The notes: a model not told the origin generated them from the sequence alone. A DNA stretch of 64,000 nucleotides from Anoxybacteroides rupiense (GCF_014196195.1 NZ_JACIDF010000002.1:186001-250000); one strand, 5' to 3'; positions 1 to 8,450 are shown, counted from the first letter of the stretch. Translations and numbers: made by a program.

Positions 1-1578
1 TAAGACGTGAGCCAATGCCGGCACAATTGTAATCGCTACTAAAAGAGACGCTAAAAGCGAGAACACAATCGTAAGAGCAAATGGCATAAATAGCTGTCCA
101 ACCATGCCTTCAACAAATGCAAGCGGCAAGAAAACCGCAATGGTGACGATGGTTGAGGACATAATCGGAATAAACATTTCTTTCGTCGCTGCAATAATCA
201 GCTCTTTTCCTTTTAATTGCTCTCCTTTTAATGTCATCCGTCTATAAATATTTTCAATAACGACAATCGAATCGTCGATAACACGGCCGATCGCCATGGT
301 CATCGCTCCTAGTGTCATCATATTCAACGTGATGTCCATTTCATGTAAAACGATCAAGGCAATTAAGATGGAAAGCGGAATGGACACCACAGAAATCAAC
401 GTAGAGCGAATGTTGCGCAAAAATAGCAAAATGACCGCAACGGCAAAAATCGAACCGAATAACGCTTTATTTAGCATCGTTGCGACAGATTTTTCAATCG
501 GTTCGGCTTGATCTAGCGTGGAAACGATGCCAAGTCCTTTATATTCATCTTTAAGCTCATCCAGTTTTTCTTTTACTTCATTTACGACTTCAACGGTATT
601 CGCATCAGTAGCTTTTACAATTTGCAATCCGATAGCTTCTTTTCCGTTTGTTCTTGATATCGATTCAGCTTTGCCGACGATTTCAATATCAGCAATTTCC
701 CCCAACTCGACTGTTGGTAATTCCATGTTTTTCTGCGAGAGTGCTTGATTTGGCGCTGCGCCATTAGCTCCAGACAAACCGTTTGGCATCTGGTTCATTT
801 GCGCCCCTCCGGCTTGCTCTCCTTGTGACGCCCCTGTGACAGGGATTTTCAGCTTTTTCAAATCCTCAATGGTCGTAATATTTCCATCAACGACCACAGA
901 CTTTTCCGTGTCTTTAAATGTATAAAGACCTAATGGCGCACGAAGATCTGCACCTTGAATATAATTTTTAATGGTTTCTTCATTAAGCCCAAGCTCTTTT
1001 AATTTGTCCTGATGAAAAACAATCCGTCCTTCTTCCACTTGTTGGCCAGAAGTGACAATGCTTTCTACTCCATCTATTCCTTTCAATTCTGGAACAATGA
1101 TTTTTTCCACCAGTTCTGTTAATTCAGGAAGTGTTTTTCCTTCATCAAAAAAACTGACTGTATAAACAGGAAAAGCATTAATACTAAATCTTGCAATTTT
1201 AGGCTCTCCGACTCCGTCAGGAAGCTCCACTTGTTTGAGTGCCTTTTCAACTTCCTCTTCCGCTCGCTCCATATCTTTTTCAAATTTATATTCGATTTGA
1301 ATGGAAGAAGCATTTTCAAACGAATTAGAGCTGACGATTTCCACGCCATTCAAATTACGAACAGCTTCTTCAATCGGAACCGTCACTTTTTCTTGTACTT
1401 CCTCAGGTGTTGCGCCTGGATACGTAGTCGTAACACTTATAATGGGAGTATTTATGTCTGGAATCGTTTCCAGCTTCATATTAAACCCAGAAAATAGGCC
1501 AGCAAATATCGCAATAACAGTTAAAATCCAAATGGCCAGTTTATTACGGAGCGAAAATTTAATCATGTTCTCCACCAC
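1..1578 (-). CDS. swrC: SwrC/AcrB-type RND efflux transporter, N-terminal part (cut by window start)
   Basis: Inner-membrane proton-driven multidrug exporter of the RND superfamily; in B. subtilis SwrC gives surfactin self-resistance and supports swarming. Reading leftward, the frame stays open to base 1 (about 526 residues). Visible are an N-terminal membrane helix, a large extracytoplasmic porter region, and then a membrane segment with the paired aspartates (RVIDDSIVVIENIY) that relay protons in this family. The text matches SwrC closely from memory, including the SISRTNGK and STLISVVSIPLS stretches. The GTG at 1578 has an AAAGGA ribosome site 7 bases upstream; the in-frame ATG at 1566 is the alternative. 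It diverges from a TetR-type gene at 1727, as swrC and yerO do in B. subtilis. The rest of the gene lies outside the window. Confidence 0.9.
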   Translation of the reverse strand, partial: MVENMIKFSLRNKLAIWILTVIAIFAGLFSGFNMKLETIPDINTPIISVTTTYPGATPEEVQEKVTVPIEEAVRNLNGVEIVSSNSFENASSIQIEYKFEKDMERAEEEVEKALKQVELPDGVGEPKIARFSINAFPVYTVSFFDEGKTLPELTELVEKIIVPELKGIDGVESIVTSGQQVEEGRIVFHQDKLKELGLNEETIKNYIQGADLRAPLGLYTFKDTEKSVVVDGNITTIEDLKKLKIPVTGASQGEQAGGAQMNQMPNGLSGANGAAPNQALSQKNMELPTVELGEIADIEIVGKAESISRTNGKEAIGLQIVKATDANTVEVVNEVKEKLDELKDEYKGLGIVSTLDQAEPIEKSVATMLNKALFGSIFAVAVILLFLRNIRSTLISVVSIPLSILIALIVLHEMDITLNMMTLGAMTMAIGRVIDDSIVVIENIYRRMTLKGEQLKGKELIIAATKEMFIPIMSSTIVTIAVFLPLAFVEGMVGQLFMPFALTIVFSLLASLLVAITIVPALAHVL

Positions 1579-1637
1579 GTTCCATTCCTTTCATGCAGAT
1601 TTGACAATTTTGATTTTTTTATCCATACTGATAGAGA

Positions 1638-1683
1638 GTTGACTACATAGTCATTATAATTGACCGGTTAACTACAAGTCAAC
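1638..1683 (-). promoter_or_regulatory. swrC promoter with overlapping inverted repeats, probable TetR operator
   Basis: On the minus strand a TTGACT box (1682-1677) and a TATAAT box (1658-1653) are 18 bases apart and point at swrC. The same stretch is dense in dyads: GTTGACT at 1638-1644 is the exact reverse complement of AGTCAAC at 1677-1683; GACTA/TAGTC lie at 1641-1652; and TTGACCGGTTAA at 1660-1671 is palindromic at 10 of 12 positions. Dyads covering the promoter between a TetR gene and its divergent target suggest autoregulated repression. Which dyad is bound is inference. Confidence 0.7.
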
Positions 1684-1726
1684 GAAATGAATGGCATTTT
1701 TCCGACAATCAATAAGGGGTGTTTCT

Positions 1727-2584
1727 GTGAAAGAAAAAGAACGCTTAATTATTGAAGCTGCAATGAAATTATTTGCCCGCAAAGGTGTATCTTCCACCTC
1801 CATCCAAGATATTACCAATGCATGCGGCATTCCGAAAGGCTCCTTTTATTTTTATTTCAAATCAAAAGACGAGTTGTTAATTAAATTATTGGAACAGTTT
1901 TTTAATCATTTAAAGGAAAAAACAAAGCAAATCGAGACCGTTTATGATGATCCCAAAAAACGTTTTATGAAACAACTGTCGGTTCAATTGAAAGAAATTT
2001 TGGAGCATAAAGAGATATTTATCACGCAGATGCATGAAAATTTAAAAGAACATAATCAAAAAATTGAAGCGCTGTTACAAGATATAAGAAGTGATTTTTT
2101 TCATTTTTTTACAACCAACCTAAAAAAAATTTATGGACGAGCCATTGACAAATATATAGTCGATGCCAACATTATCATTCAAGGAATCTTTTTTTCATTC
2201 ATTCAATTTCTCGTTTTGGAAAATGGAGTGAGAGTGGATGAAGAAAAGTTAGCAAAATACATTTTACAAACAACTGATGATTTAATAAAAGGAATGCTGG
2301 CAAAACAAGAAGATCCCATCATTCCCGCTGATACCCTAAACAAAATATTGGATCATCCTCAACCGCCGGATCATCCGTTAGATATTTTAAAAAAGATAAA
2401 AGACATAAGCCGTCCAATCCTTCATGATGAACAATTCACGATTTCGATTGAAGTTTTAGAAGCGGAAATCATGGCTGAACAACCAAGAATACCCGTTATT
2501 AAGGGAATGCTGGCCAATCTCTATGAATATCCAGAGCTGCGCTATTTCGTCAATCAGATGGCTGATTATTTCCAAATCAAATAA
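1727..2584 (+). CDS. TetR/AcrR family transcriptional regulator (YerO-like)
   Basis: DNA-binding repressor, 285 residues from the GTG at 1727, which follows AAGGGG by 8 bases; an ATG at 1691 is in frame but has no ribosome site and adds residues lacking in relatives. The N-terminal 55 residues show the TetR helix-turn-helix (AMKLFARKGVSSTSIQDI followed by GSFYFYFKSKDELL). The long C-terminal part would be the ligand and dimer domain. It diverges from the swrC-type exporter, the arrangement of yerO/swrC (yerP) in B. subtilis, so it probably represses that pump and itself. The ligand cannot be read from sequence. Confidence 0.88.
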   Translation: MKEKERLIIEAAMKLFARKGVSSTSIQDITNACGIPKGSFYFYFKSKDELLIKLLEQFFNHLKEKTKQIETVYDDPKKRFMKQLSVQLKEILEHKEIFITQMHENLKEHNQKIEALLQDIRSDFFHFFTTNLKKIYGRAIDKYIVDANIIIQGIFFSFIQFLVLENGVRVDEEKLAKYILQTTDDLIKGMLAKQEDPIIPADTLNKILDHPQPPDHPLDILKKIKDISRPILHDEQFTISIEVLEAEIMAEQPRIPVIKGMLANLYEYPELRYFVNQMADYFQIK

Positions 2585-2622
2585 GCATCTAAAGGAGCGA
2601 TTCCTTTAGGTGCTTTTTATTT
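2584..2622 (+). terminator. Rho-independent terminator of the TetR gene
   Basis: GCATCTAAAGGA pairs with TCCTTTAGGTGC across a 5-base loop (2585-2613) and is followed by TTTTTATTT. It begins at the stop codon of the TetR gene. Confidence 0.9.
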
Positions 2623-2690
2623 CTGGCGCGATCCTTGTCCTGCCCCATCATCTGTCTAGCACTTTCCTACAAGGTACCCAGAGACGGGGG

Positions 2691-2880
2691 ACTCGTGGCA
2701 TTAGTTGGACATTACATGCCAATCATTCGATCCTTCAACATTTGCTCCCAGTGAACAACACCATCACAGACTACTTTATTGGTTTAGAGCTGGTCTTCCC
2801 ATCGTGTTTTACACATCTCCTCCATTATCTTACGCAATAACAAGAACCATAAGTGAAGCGATTGGGTCTTGCACCACGAA
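2691..2880 (+). repeat. Diverged repeat R1, copy A (two blocks split by about 120 bases)
   Basis: The block 2691-2718 (starting ACTCGTGGCATTAGTTGGAC) and the block 2841-2880 (containing ACCATAAGTGAA) are adjacent in copy B at 8381-8450, where no extra sequence separates them. Other copies of the core lie inverted at 16563-16586 and 56291-56314. The gap 2623-2868 holds no credible gene. The right edge of this copy supplies the -35 box of the DUF1033 promoter. The origin is probably a decayed mobile element; no transposase reading frame survives. Confidence 0.6.
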
Positions 2881-2897
2881 TTCCCGATGAATATGAT
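2869..2897 (+). promoter_or_regulatory. Probable SigA promoter of the DUF1033 gene
   Basis: TTGCAC (2869-2874) and TATGAT (2892-2897) are separated by 17 bases, about 40 bases upstream of the start at 2940. Confidence 0.6.
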
Positions 2898-2939
2898 AAA
2901 ATAAAAATAGAATCGAACGGAAAGGATACTGAAAGCACG

Positions 2940-3260
2940 ATGGAAAATCAAAAACACTGGTCCATCCTTATTACTGAAGGAGAAGTTGAACCATGGTATT
3001 TTCTCGATGGCTGGGAGAAGCAAATTAAAGAACAAAAGCAATTCACCAATTCAAAAGAAGCGATGGCACAATACAAGGCGCTCGTTGAAGCGCATCGCCA
3101 ACGATTTGATCACTATCAAATCAAAGGATCATCCATCGCCTGTTTTTGGAACGATGGCGAGGAAGTGTACTGCGAAGCGTGTGACGAGTTTTTGCAAGTG
3201 TATCATGGTATTTTGCTCTTTTATCAAGATCGTCTGTTTGAACCTAGCCACATGGATTAA
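2940..3260 (+). CDS. DUF1033 family protein
   Basis: Small cytosolic protein of 106 residues with no known biochemical role. The motif EVEPWYFLDGWE near residue 15 is the family's tryptophan-rich signature. The ATG at 2940 is chosen because the family starts just before this motif; a GGAAAGGA site sits about 14 bases upstream, which is long. An upstream in-frame ATG at 2853 lies inside repeat R1 and before the promoter, so it is unlikely. It is transcribed alone and ends before a shared hairpin at 3326. Confidence 0.7.
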   Translation: MENQKHWSILITEGEVEPWYFLDGWEKQIKEQKQFTNSKEAMAQYKALVEAHRQRFDHYQIKGSSIACFWNDGEEVYCEACDEFLQVYHGILLFYQDRLFEPSHMD

Positions 3261-3325
3261 CAAAATCCATCTTTTCGAAAATGTAAAAAGACACGCTGTC
3301 TCTCTTGCCTAATAGGAATGACAGT

Positions 3326-3357
3326 AAAAAACGCTGGGGCATGCTCCAGCGTTTTTT
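3326..3357. terminator. Bidirectional terminator between DUF1033 and kapB-like genes
   Basis: AAAAACGCTGGGG and the matching CTCCAGCGTTTTTT form a strong stem around GCAT, with A-runs and T-runs on both sides. It serves the rightward DUF1033 gene and the leftward kapB-like gene. Confidence 0.88.
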
Positions 3358-3447
3358 ACAAATTCCGGCCATTGTTTAGATCGATTCGGATGGAAAAAAC
3401 ATTTCTCTTCAATTATGATTAAATTTTTCCACTGTAAGCTGAAAGTG

Positions 3448-3837
3448 TTATTCGCGAAAATAATCTTGCTCCAATACTTTTACGTTCTCCAAACTTTTTA
3501 GGGCCCATTCGCTGCCGTCTGCGAGCAGTTCTTCTTTCATAGCATCGACCGCTTGCTTTAATGATTCGTGATAGTCGAGCACTTCTCCCTCGTATAAACG
3601 TACCATTGGCTTCGGCATATTCGCTTGTTCATTGAAAGCAAGCGCACGCCGCTCATGAAAGAGAGGGACATCAGCCTGCTTCGGCTGATGCAGATCTCCT
3701 TGCATCGGATGCTTTAACACGCTTTTGACACGCACTAAATAATGCTGTGGGCGTATATCGGTAATTTCTCCAATATATTTTCCTGTCTTGTAAATACCGA
3801 TCACTAGGTCTCCTCTTTTTAATGACTCGCTCATCAT
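3448..3837 (-). CDS. Kinase-associated protein B (KapB) family protein
   Basis: About 129 residues. It resembles B. subtilis KapB, an accessory factor of sporulation kinase KinB, through the stretch YKTGKYIGEITDIRPQHYLV, then LKHPMQGDLHQPK and PLFHERRALA. No signal peptide or lipobox is seen, so it looks cytosolic. ATG 3837 has GGGAG 6 bases upstream; ATG 3834 directly follows. It lies 35 bases after ansA with no terminator between, so bdr-ansA-kapB is probably one transcript. There is no kinB nearby, so a role in sporulation signalling is inference from the family only. Confidence 0.7.
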   Translation of the reverse strand: MMSESLKRGDLVIGIYKTGKYIGEITDIRPQHYLVRVKSVLKHPMQGDLHQPKQADVPLFHERRALAFNEQANMPKPMVRLYEGEVLDYHESLKQAVDAMKEELLADGSEWALKSLENVKVLEQDYFRE

Positions 3838-3872
3838 TTTCCGCTCCCTTCCCAAGGCAAAGCCGCCATTCT

Positions 3873-4844
3873 TTACTGTTCAAAAATATTCGCTATGTCG
3901 CAATCCGCTGCTAAAGCAACCGCCAGTTTCATTCGCGCTTTTTTTGAATCGTAATCGCTCCCTAATATCACGCCTTTTTTATATAAATCATACGCGCTGC
4001 CTAAATAATCATAGGTCGTATATACCGCTCCTTCTTCTGCGCTGGTTGTGATGACAACTTTAATGCCTTGCTTAATGGCTCTCTCGATCTCTTCAGCCAT
4101 TTTCGGCGCGACTTGTCCACGGCCAACCCCCTCAAGCACTATTCCAGCAACGCCGCTTTCCCTTGCTGCTTTAATAAACTTCCCGTCCGCTTCCAAATAG
4201 CATTTAATAATATCCACTTCCGGGATCTCGCGCACAAGCTTATAATGCTCCCTTTTCACCGGCTTTTGATATACATACACTTCATCGTTATCAATAATTC
4301 CCAAATAACCAAATCCAAAAGCATTAAAGCCTTGGATATTCGATGCATGCTCTTTTTTTACATATTTGGCTGGAAAAATGCGCTCATTAAAAACAACAAC
4401 CGTTCCTGCTCCCCTTAACTCGTTGGCGCATGCGACGTATATGGCATGCCGAATATTAATATAGACATCGCTCCCTAAATCAACTGGAGATCGTTGAGAG
4501 CCAGTCACCACAACTGTGCGCTCATCAGCAATCGTCAAATCTAAAAAATAGGCTGTTTCTTCAAGCGTATCCGTGCCATGCGTGACCACGACCCCATCGA
4601 CTGAACGATCTTGGAAATAATATTCAATCCGTTCCTTCAAATGCACCAAATTCGAAAACGTCATATGCATGCTTGGCAGTTGAAAAACACTCTCAATAAC
4701 GACTTCAATATCTTTGGGCAAATGACACATCGAAGCAAGCTCCTCGCCGGTTAGCACTCCGGCAGATAAACGTCCTGATGCAGCATTCAGTTTGCTAGCG
4801 ATCGTACCGCCGGTTGTAATAAGAACCACTTTTCGTTTTTTCAC
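3873..4844 (-). CDS. ansA: Type I L-asparaginase
   Basis: Hydrolyses L-asparagine to aspartate and ammonia in the cytosol. It has 323 residues, close to B. subtilis AnsA. The first catalytic threonine lies in TTGGTIAS near residue 11, and the second Thr/Asp pair in VVTHGTDTLEETAY near residue 90. There is no signal peptide, which fits the cytosolic type I class. The start is a GTG with AGGTGAT 6 bases upstream. It follows bdr by about 34 bases and precedes the kapB-like gene. Confidence 0.92.
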   Translation of the reverse strand: MKKRKVVLITTGGTIASKLNAASGRLSAGVLTGEELASMCHLPKDIEVVIESVFQLPSMHMTFSNLVHLKERIEYYFQDRSVDGVVVTHGTDTLEETAYFLDLTIADERTVVVTGSQRSPVDLGSDVYINIRHAIYVACANELRGAGTVVVFNERIFPAKYVKKEHASNIQGFNAFGFGYLGIIDNDEVYVYQKPVKREHYKLVREIPEVDIIKCYLEADGKFIKAARESGVAGIVLEGVGRGQVAPKMAEEIERAIKQGIKVVITTSAEEGAVYTTYDYLGSAYDLYKKGVILGSDYDSKKARMKLAVALAADCDIANIFEQ

Positions 4845-4878
4845 GTTTAGATCACCTATACCCCTTTTAGTCTCCCGT

Positions 4879-5871
4879 TTACAGCTCTAAGCGAACCTCA
4901 GCCGCTTTTTCGCGTGCAACGATGCAAGCGGCAATTTGCTCACCATGAAACCGACCGTTTTCAATGAAAATTTCATTGGCATTGTTTCCCGCAGCAATCA
5001 CTCCGGCAATAAAAATGCCAGCCACATTCGTTTCCATCGTATCCGGATCATAAAGCGGCCGACCTGTTTCTGCATCAATGCCCACACCCATGCTTTTTAA
5101 AAATTCATGATCGGGGCGATAACCGGTCATCGCAAATACAAAATCATTTTTTATCTTCTTCCATTCCCCGTCCACTTCATAAATGACGGCGTCTTCTGTA
5201 ATTTCCTTTACATGGGCATTAAATTCCATTTTAATTGTGCCATGGCGCACAAGCGCATCAAATTCCGGCAAAATCCAAGGCTTAATGCTTGACGAATAAG
5301 CGCTGCCACGATACAGTACCGTTACTCGAGCCCCTGCCTTTACTAGCTCCAGAGCTGCATCAACACTTGAATTCTTTCCGCCAATCACCACACAGTCTGT
5401 ATTATAATATGGATGTCCTTCCTTAAAATAATGCATCACTTTAGGCAATTCTTCTCCAGGAACATTCATATAATTAGGATTGTCATAATATCCTGTCGCA
5501 ATAATGACGTAATCGGCTTCGTATTGATCTTTTGTGGTCCTGACAGCAAACTTTCCGTTTTCCTGTTTGACAACCTGTTCCACCTTTTCAAACGCATAAA
5601 CGCGAATTTGCTTGCGCGTCACAACTTCGCGATAGTAAGCGAGCGCTTGGTTACGCTTTGGCTTGCGATTTTCCGTAATAAATGGCACCCCACCAATTTC
5701 CAGGCGGTCGCTAGTGCTAAAAAACGTTTGATGTGTCGGATAATGATAAATGGCATTGACGATATTCCCTTTTTCTATCACTAACGGCGTATAGCCCGCA
5801 TCCTGCATAGCAATAGCAGCAGCAAGTCCGCATGGCCCTCCACCGACAATAATGATTTTTTCTTGCTTCAT
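4879..5871 (-). CDS. bdr: Bacillithiol disulfide reductase Bdr (YpdA), FAD/NADPH flavoprotein
   Basis: Reduces bacillithiol disulfide with NADPH, keeping the bacillithiol pool reduced in Firmicutes. It has 330 residues from the ATG at 5871, preceded by AAGGAGGGAAAGAA. The N-terminal FAD site is IIIVGGGPCGLAAAI; Cys14 is the conserved active cysteine of YpdA proteins, and there is no thioredoxin-reductase CxxC pair. A second Rossmann motif (VVIGGKNSSVDAALE) binds NADPH. The upstream neighbour is gudB, as in B. subtilis. It begins the bdr-ansA-kapB group. Confidence 0.9.
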   Translation of the reverse strand: MKQEKIIIVGGGPCGLAAAIAMQDAGYTPLVIEKGNIVNAIYHYPTHQTFFSTSDRLEIGGVPFITENRKPKRNQALAYYREVVTRKQIRVYAFEKVEQVVKQENGKFAVRTTKDQYEADYVIIATGYYDNPNYMNVPGEELPKVMHYFKEGHPYYNTDCVVIGGKNSSVDAALELVKAGARVTVLYRGSAYSSSIKPWILPEFDALVRHGTIKMEFNAHVKEITEDAVIYEVDGEWKKIKNDFVFAMTGYRPDHEFLKSMGVGIDAETGRPLYDPDTMETNVAGIFIAGVIAAGNNANEIFIENGRFHGEQIAACIVAREKAAEVRLEL

Positions 5872-5893
5872 TTCTTTCCCTCCTTGAGGCAAT

Positions 5894-5933
5894 AAAAAAT
5901 CCCCTACCTAAAAAATGATAGGGGATTTTTGTA
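5894..5933 (-). terminator. gudB terminator
   Basis: On the minus strand AAATCCCCTA pairs with TAGGGGATTT around a loop of about 15 bases, then a T-run follows. It lies between the gudB stop and the bdr start, isolating the two units. Confidence 0.85.
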
Positions 5934-5943
5934 TAGATTTCAA

Positions 5944-7221
5944 TTAAATCCATCCGCGGAAACGGCAAGCTTCGGCCATTTTTCTAACGCCAACCATATA
6001 AGCGGCCAAGCGCATATCCACTCGGCGTGTCTGAGCGGTTTCATACACGTTGTTGAATGCTTTTATCATCACTTTTTCAAGTTTTTCTTCAACTTCTTCC
6101 TCTGTCCAATAGTACCCTTGATTGTTTTGCACCCATTCAAAGTAAGAAACGGTTACACCGCCGGCGCTTGCCAATACATCTGGAACGATGAGAACGCCAC
6201 GCTGTGTTAAAATTTCTGTCGCTTCCAGCGTTGTTGGACCGTTAGCCGCTTCAACAACAATTTTCGCTTTGATGTTGTGGGCATTTTCTTCAGTAATTTG
6301 GTTTTCAATTGCTGCTGGAACTAAGATATCGCACTCTAGCTCTAAAAGCTCTTTATTGGTTATTGTATTTTTAAATAGCTTCGTGACAGTTCCAAAGCTA
6401 TCTCGACGGTCAAGCAAGTAATCAATATCCAAGCCGTTCGGATCGTAAAGCGCGCCATATGCATCGGAAATACCGATCACTTTTGCGCCGGCATCATGCA
6501 TAAACTTCGCTAAAAAGCTGCCTGCATTTCCGAATCCTTGCACAACAACACGCGCGCCTTCCAGTTGAATGCCGCGCTTTTTCGCAGCTTCGCGAATGCA
6601 AATCGTGACCCCTTTCGCTGTGGCTGTTTCACGACCGTGTGAACCACCCAACACAAGCGGTTTTCCTGTAATGAATCCAGGAGAATTAAACTCGTCAATA
6701 CGGCTATACTCATCCATCATCCATGCCATAATTTGCGAGTTCGTAAAGACATCTGGAGCCGGAATGTCTTTTGTCGGCCCGACGATTTGGCTGATTGCGC
6801 GGACATATCCGCGGCTTAGCCGCTCTAGCTCACGGAACGACATATTGCGCGGATCGCAAACAATCCCGCCTTTTCCGCCGCCATACGGTAAATCAACAAT
6901 CCCGCATTTTAAGCTCATCCAAATCGATAACGCTTTCACTTCACGTTCTGTAACGTTCGGATGAAAGCGGATACCCCCTTTTGTTGGTCCAACCGCATCG
7001 TTATGTTGGGCACGGTAGCCGGTAAAAATTTTTACAGTACCGTCATCCATGCGCACAGGAATTTTCACTGTCAGCATGCGAATCGGCTCTTTTAATAGCT
7101 CATATACCTCTTCAGGATAACCGAGCTTTTCCAACGCTCTATGTATGACGATTTGCGTTGCTTTTAACACGTCGTGTTTTTCTTCTTGCTTTTCTTCGCT
7201 GGTATGCTTGTCGGCTACCAT
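5944..7221 (-). CDS. gudB: NAD-dependent glutamate dehydrogenase (GudB/RocG type)
   Basis: Catabolic enzyme: glutamate + NAD+ to 2-oxoglutarate + ammonia, hexameric, cytosolic. It has 425 residues from ATG 7221, with GGGAGG 7 bases upstream; the longer frame to 7305 lacks support. Family landmarks are KGGIRFHP, the substrate-lysine loop YGGGKGGI, the catalytic aspartate in PAPDV, and the nucleotide fold VVQGFGNAGSFLA. The laboratory B. subtilis 168 gudB carries a 9-base duplication before the ALSIWM motif; here the text reads REVKALSIWM without it, so the enzyme should be active. Position between ypdA and ypbH supports gudB rather than rocG. A cre-like site lies upstream. Confidence 0.92.
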   Translation of the reverse strand: MVADKHTSEEKQEEKHDVLKATQIVIHRALEKLGYPEEVYELLKEPIRMLTVKIPVRMDDGTVKIFTGYRAQHNDAVGPTKGGIRFHPNVTEREVKALSIWMSLKCGIVDLPYGGGKGGIVCDPRNMSFRELERLSRGYVRAISQIVGPTKDIPAPDVFTNSQIMAWMMDEYSRIDEFNSPGFITGKPLVLGGSHGRETATAKGVTICIREAAKKRGIQLEGARVVVQGFGNAGSFLAKFMHDAGAKVIGISDAYGALYDPNGLDIDYLLDRRDSFGTVTKLFKNTITNKELLELECDILVPAAIENQITEENAHNIKAKIVVEAANGPTTLEATEILTQRGVLIVPDVLASAGGVTVSYFEWVQNNQGYYWTEEEVEEKLEKVMIKAFNNVYETAQTRRVDMRLAAYMVGVRKMAEACRFRGWI

Positions 7222-7342
7222 ACGTAAACCTCCCATACAAATCACTTGATAATGATATTGTCCACCTTTCATGTCATAGTATACACCTTCCTCTTGTTTA
7301 TGCAAAGTAAAAAAATCAATTTTTTATTTGTTTTTCTTGATT

Positions 7343-7356
7343 TGCAACCGCTTACA
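7343..7356 (-). promoter_or_regulatory. Candidate CcpA (cre) site upstream of gudB
   Basis: The minus strand reads TGTAAGCGGTTGCA, which fits the catabolite-responsive element TGWNANCGNTNWCA at 13 of 14 positions. It sits about 120 bases before the gudB start. Carbon control of glutamate dehydrogenase is known for rocG; its use here is inference. Confidence 0.5.
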
Positions 7357-7429
7357 TTCTTTACTATATCAACAACTGTATTTTTCAGCCTCGTTCTATA
7401 CATCCATTGTATAATGTTTTCTGAAAAAA

Positions 7430-7461
7430 TAAAAATCAGACTCCTTTGCTCAGGAGTCTGA
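7430..7461 (-). terminator. mecB terminator
   Basis: Minus-strand stem AGACTCCT/AGGAGTCT with a 6-base loop, followed by GATTTTTATTTTTT, about 15 bases after the mecB stop. Confidence 0.88.
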
Positions 7462-7474
7462 ATCAAAAAAGCGA

Positions 7475-8062
7475 TTAAGCCGGAAAATATCGAACAAGTT
7501 GTTCAATGGCACGATGGTCCATTATTTTTTTTCCATATTCTGCAACACGATGAATCGTGATCGTCGATGAGCTGCCAAACTCCGCTAATATAGCGATAAA
7601 ATCATCGGCAGCAACAGGCGGCTCTTCTGAGACGTGCAAATAAAAGCGTTGATTATACGAATACAGCGTGCCGTCCACGCAGCCAATAGCATAAAGACGA
7701 TGAGCCAACTGGATGACATCTTCAAACGTTTGGAACTCATAAAATATATCCTCGCTCTCATCGAGCGTCACTTGCATTTCAATATAATCATCAGCAAACT
7801 CTTCGTCAAAATCATGCTCTTGGTCTTCGCTCGTTACGATCACAACCATTCCCTGTGCCGGTAAAGAGTATACTTCCACCGCAATGGAGCCATTTACTTC
7901 AAAACCAAGTTCTTCGTTGGCTTCCTCAATCATGTCGCGAAACAATTGCTGCACTTTAAACGTGTCTTTCCATAAATCATCTTTCGTTAAGCCGCGATCC
8001 ATTAAATCATCAAAGGTGAGGAAAATTTTTATTTTGTTGTGGGTTAAGCGTTCAAGGCGCAT
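7475..8062 (-). CDS. mecB: Adaptor protein MecB (YpbH), MecA paralogue
   Basis: MecA/YpbH family adaptor that delivers substrates to the ClpC-ClpP protease; 195 residues. The N-terminal domain is MRLERLTHNKIKIFLTFDDL, the central linker is acidic (DEEFADDYIEMQ), and the C-terminal domain, which binds ClpC in the family, contains FEDVIQLAHRL and the GTLYSYNQRFYLHV stretch. ATG 8062 has GGAGGGG 5 bases upstream. The gene order gudB-mecB-ypbG matches B. subtilis, where ypbH lies here and mecA lies elsewhere. It is transcribed alone and ends at a strong terminator. Confidence 0.85.
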   Translation of the reverse strand: MRLERLTHNKIKIFLTFDDLMDRGLTKDDLWKDTFKVQQLFRDMIEEANEELGFEVNGSIAVEVYSLPAQGMVVIVTSEDQEHDFDEEFADDYIEMQVTLDESEDIFYEFQTFEDVIQLAHRLYAIGCVDGTLYSYNQRFYLHVSEEPPVAADDFIAILAEFGSSSTITIHRVAEYGKKIMDHRAIEQLVRYFPA

Positions 8063-8380
8063 CAACACCCCTCCTTACCTACACAGCCATCTTCTTATGT
8101 TCATTGTATGAAAGAAACTGTAAATGGTTCTATTGTTATTATTGAGTTTACATCGTTTTTATCTATTTAGACAAGCATAATATGTGCAAATATGTAGTTT
8201 TTTCTTACTTCCTCATTTATGAAGCAACAAAGCAGCTTAAGAAACGTTCATAAAATTGAATTTGCGGATTTTTTATGCAATCTCCAGCCAAACATCACGA
8301 TCTGTTCAACGATATTCCTTTGCAAACCAGACAGAATTACGATCAAAGCTTGTCCTGTTGCCGAGCAAAGAAGCTCCCAT

Positions 8381-8450
8381 ACCCGTGGCGCTAGTGTGAC
8401 ATTACATGAAACGATGACCATAAGTGAATCCATTTGATTCTGCATCACAA
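8381..8450 (+). repeat. Diverged repeat R1, copy B
   Basis: The core starts ACCCGTGGCGCTAGTGTGAC and runs straight into the tail containing ACCATAAGTGAA; copy A at 2691-2880 has the same two blocks with about 120 bases between them. The tails match at roughly 26 of 35 positions by hand count. No gene is supported on either strand here. Confidence 0.6.

Noticed and set aside
7221-7305. Longer N-terminus of gudB from 7305
   Set aside because: The extra 28 residues have no family counterpart, and the start at 7221 has a strong ribosome site.
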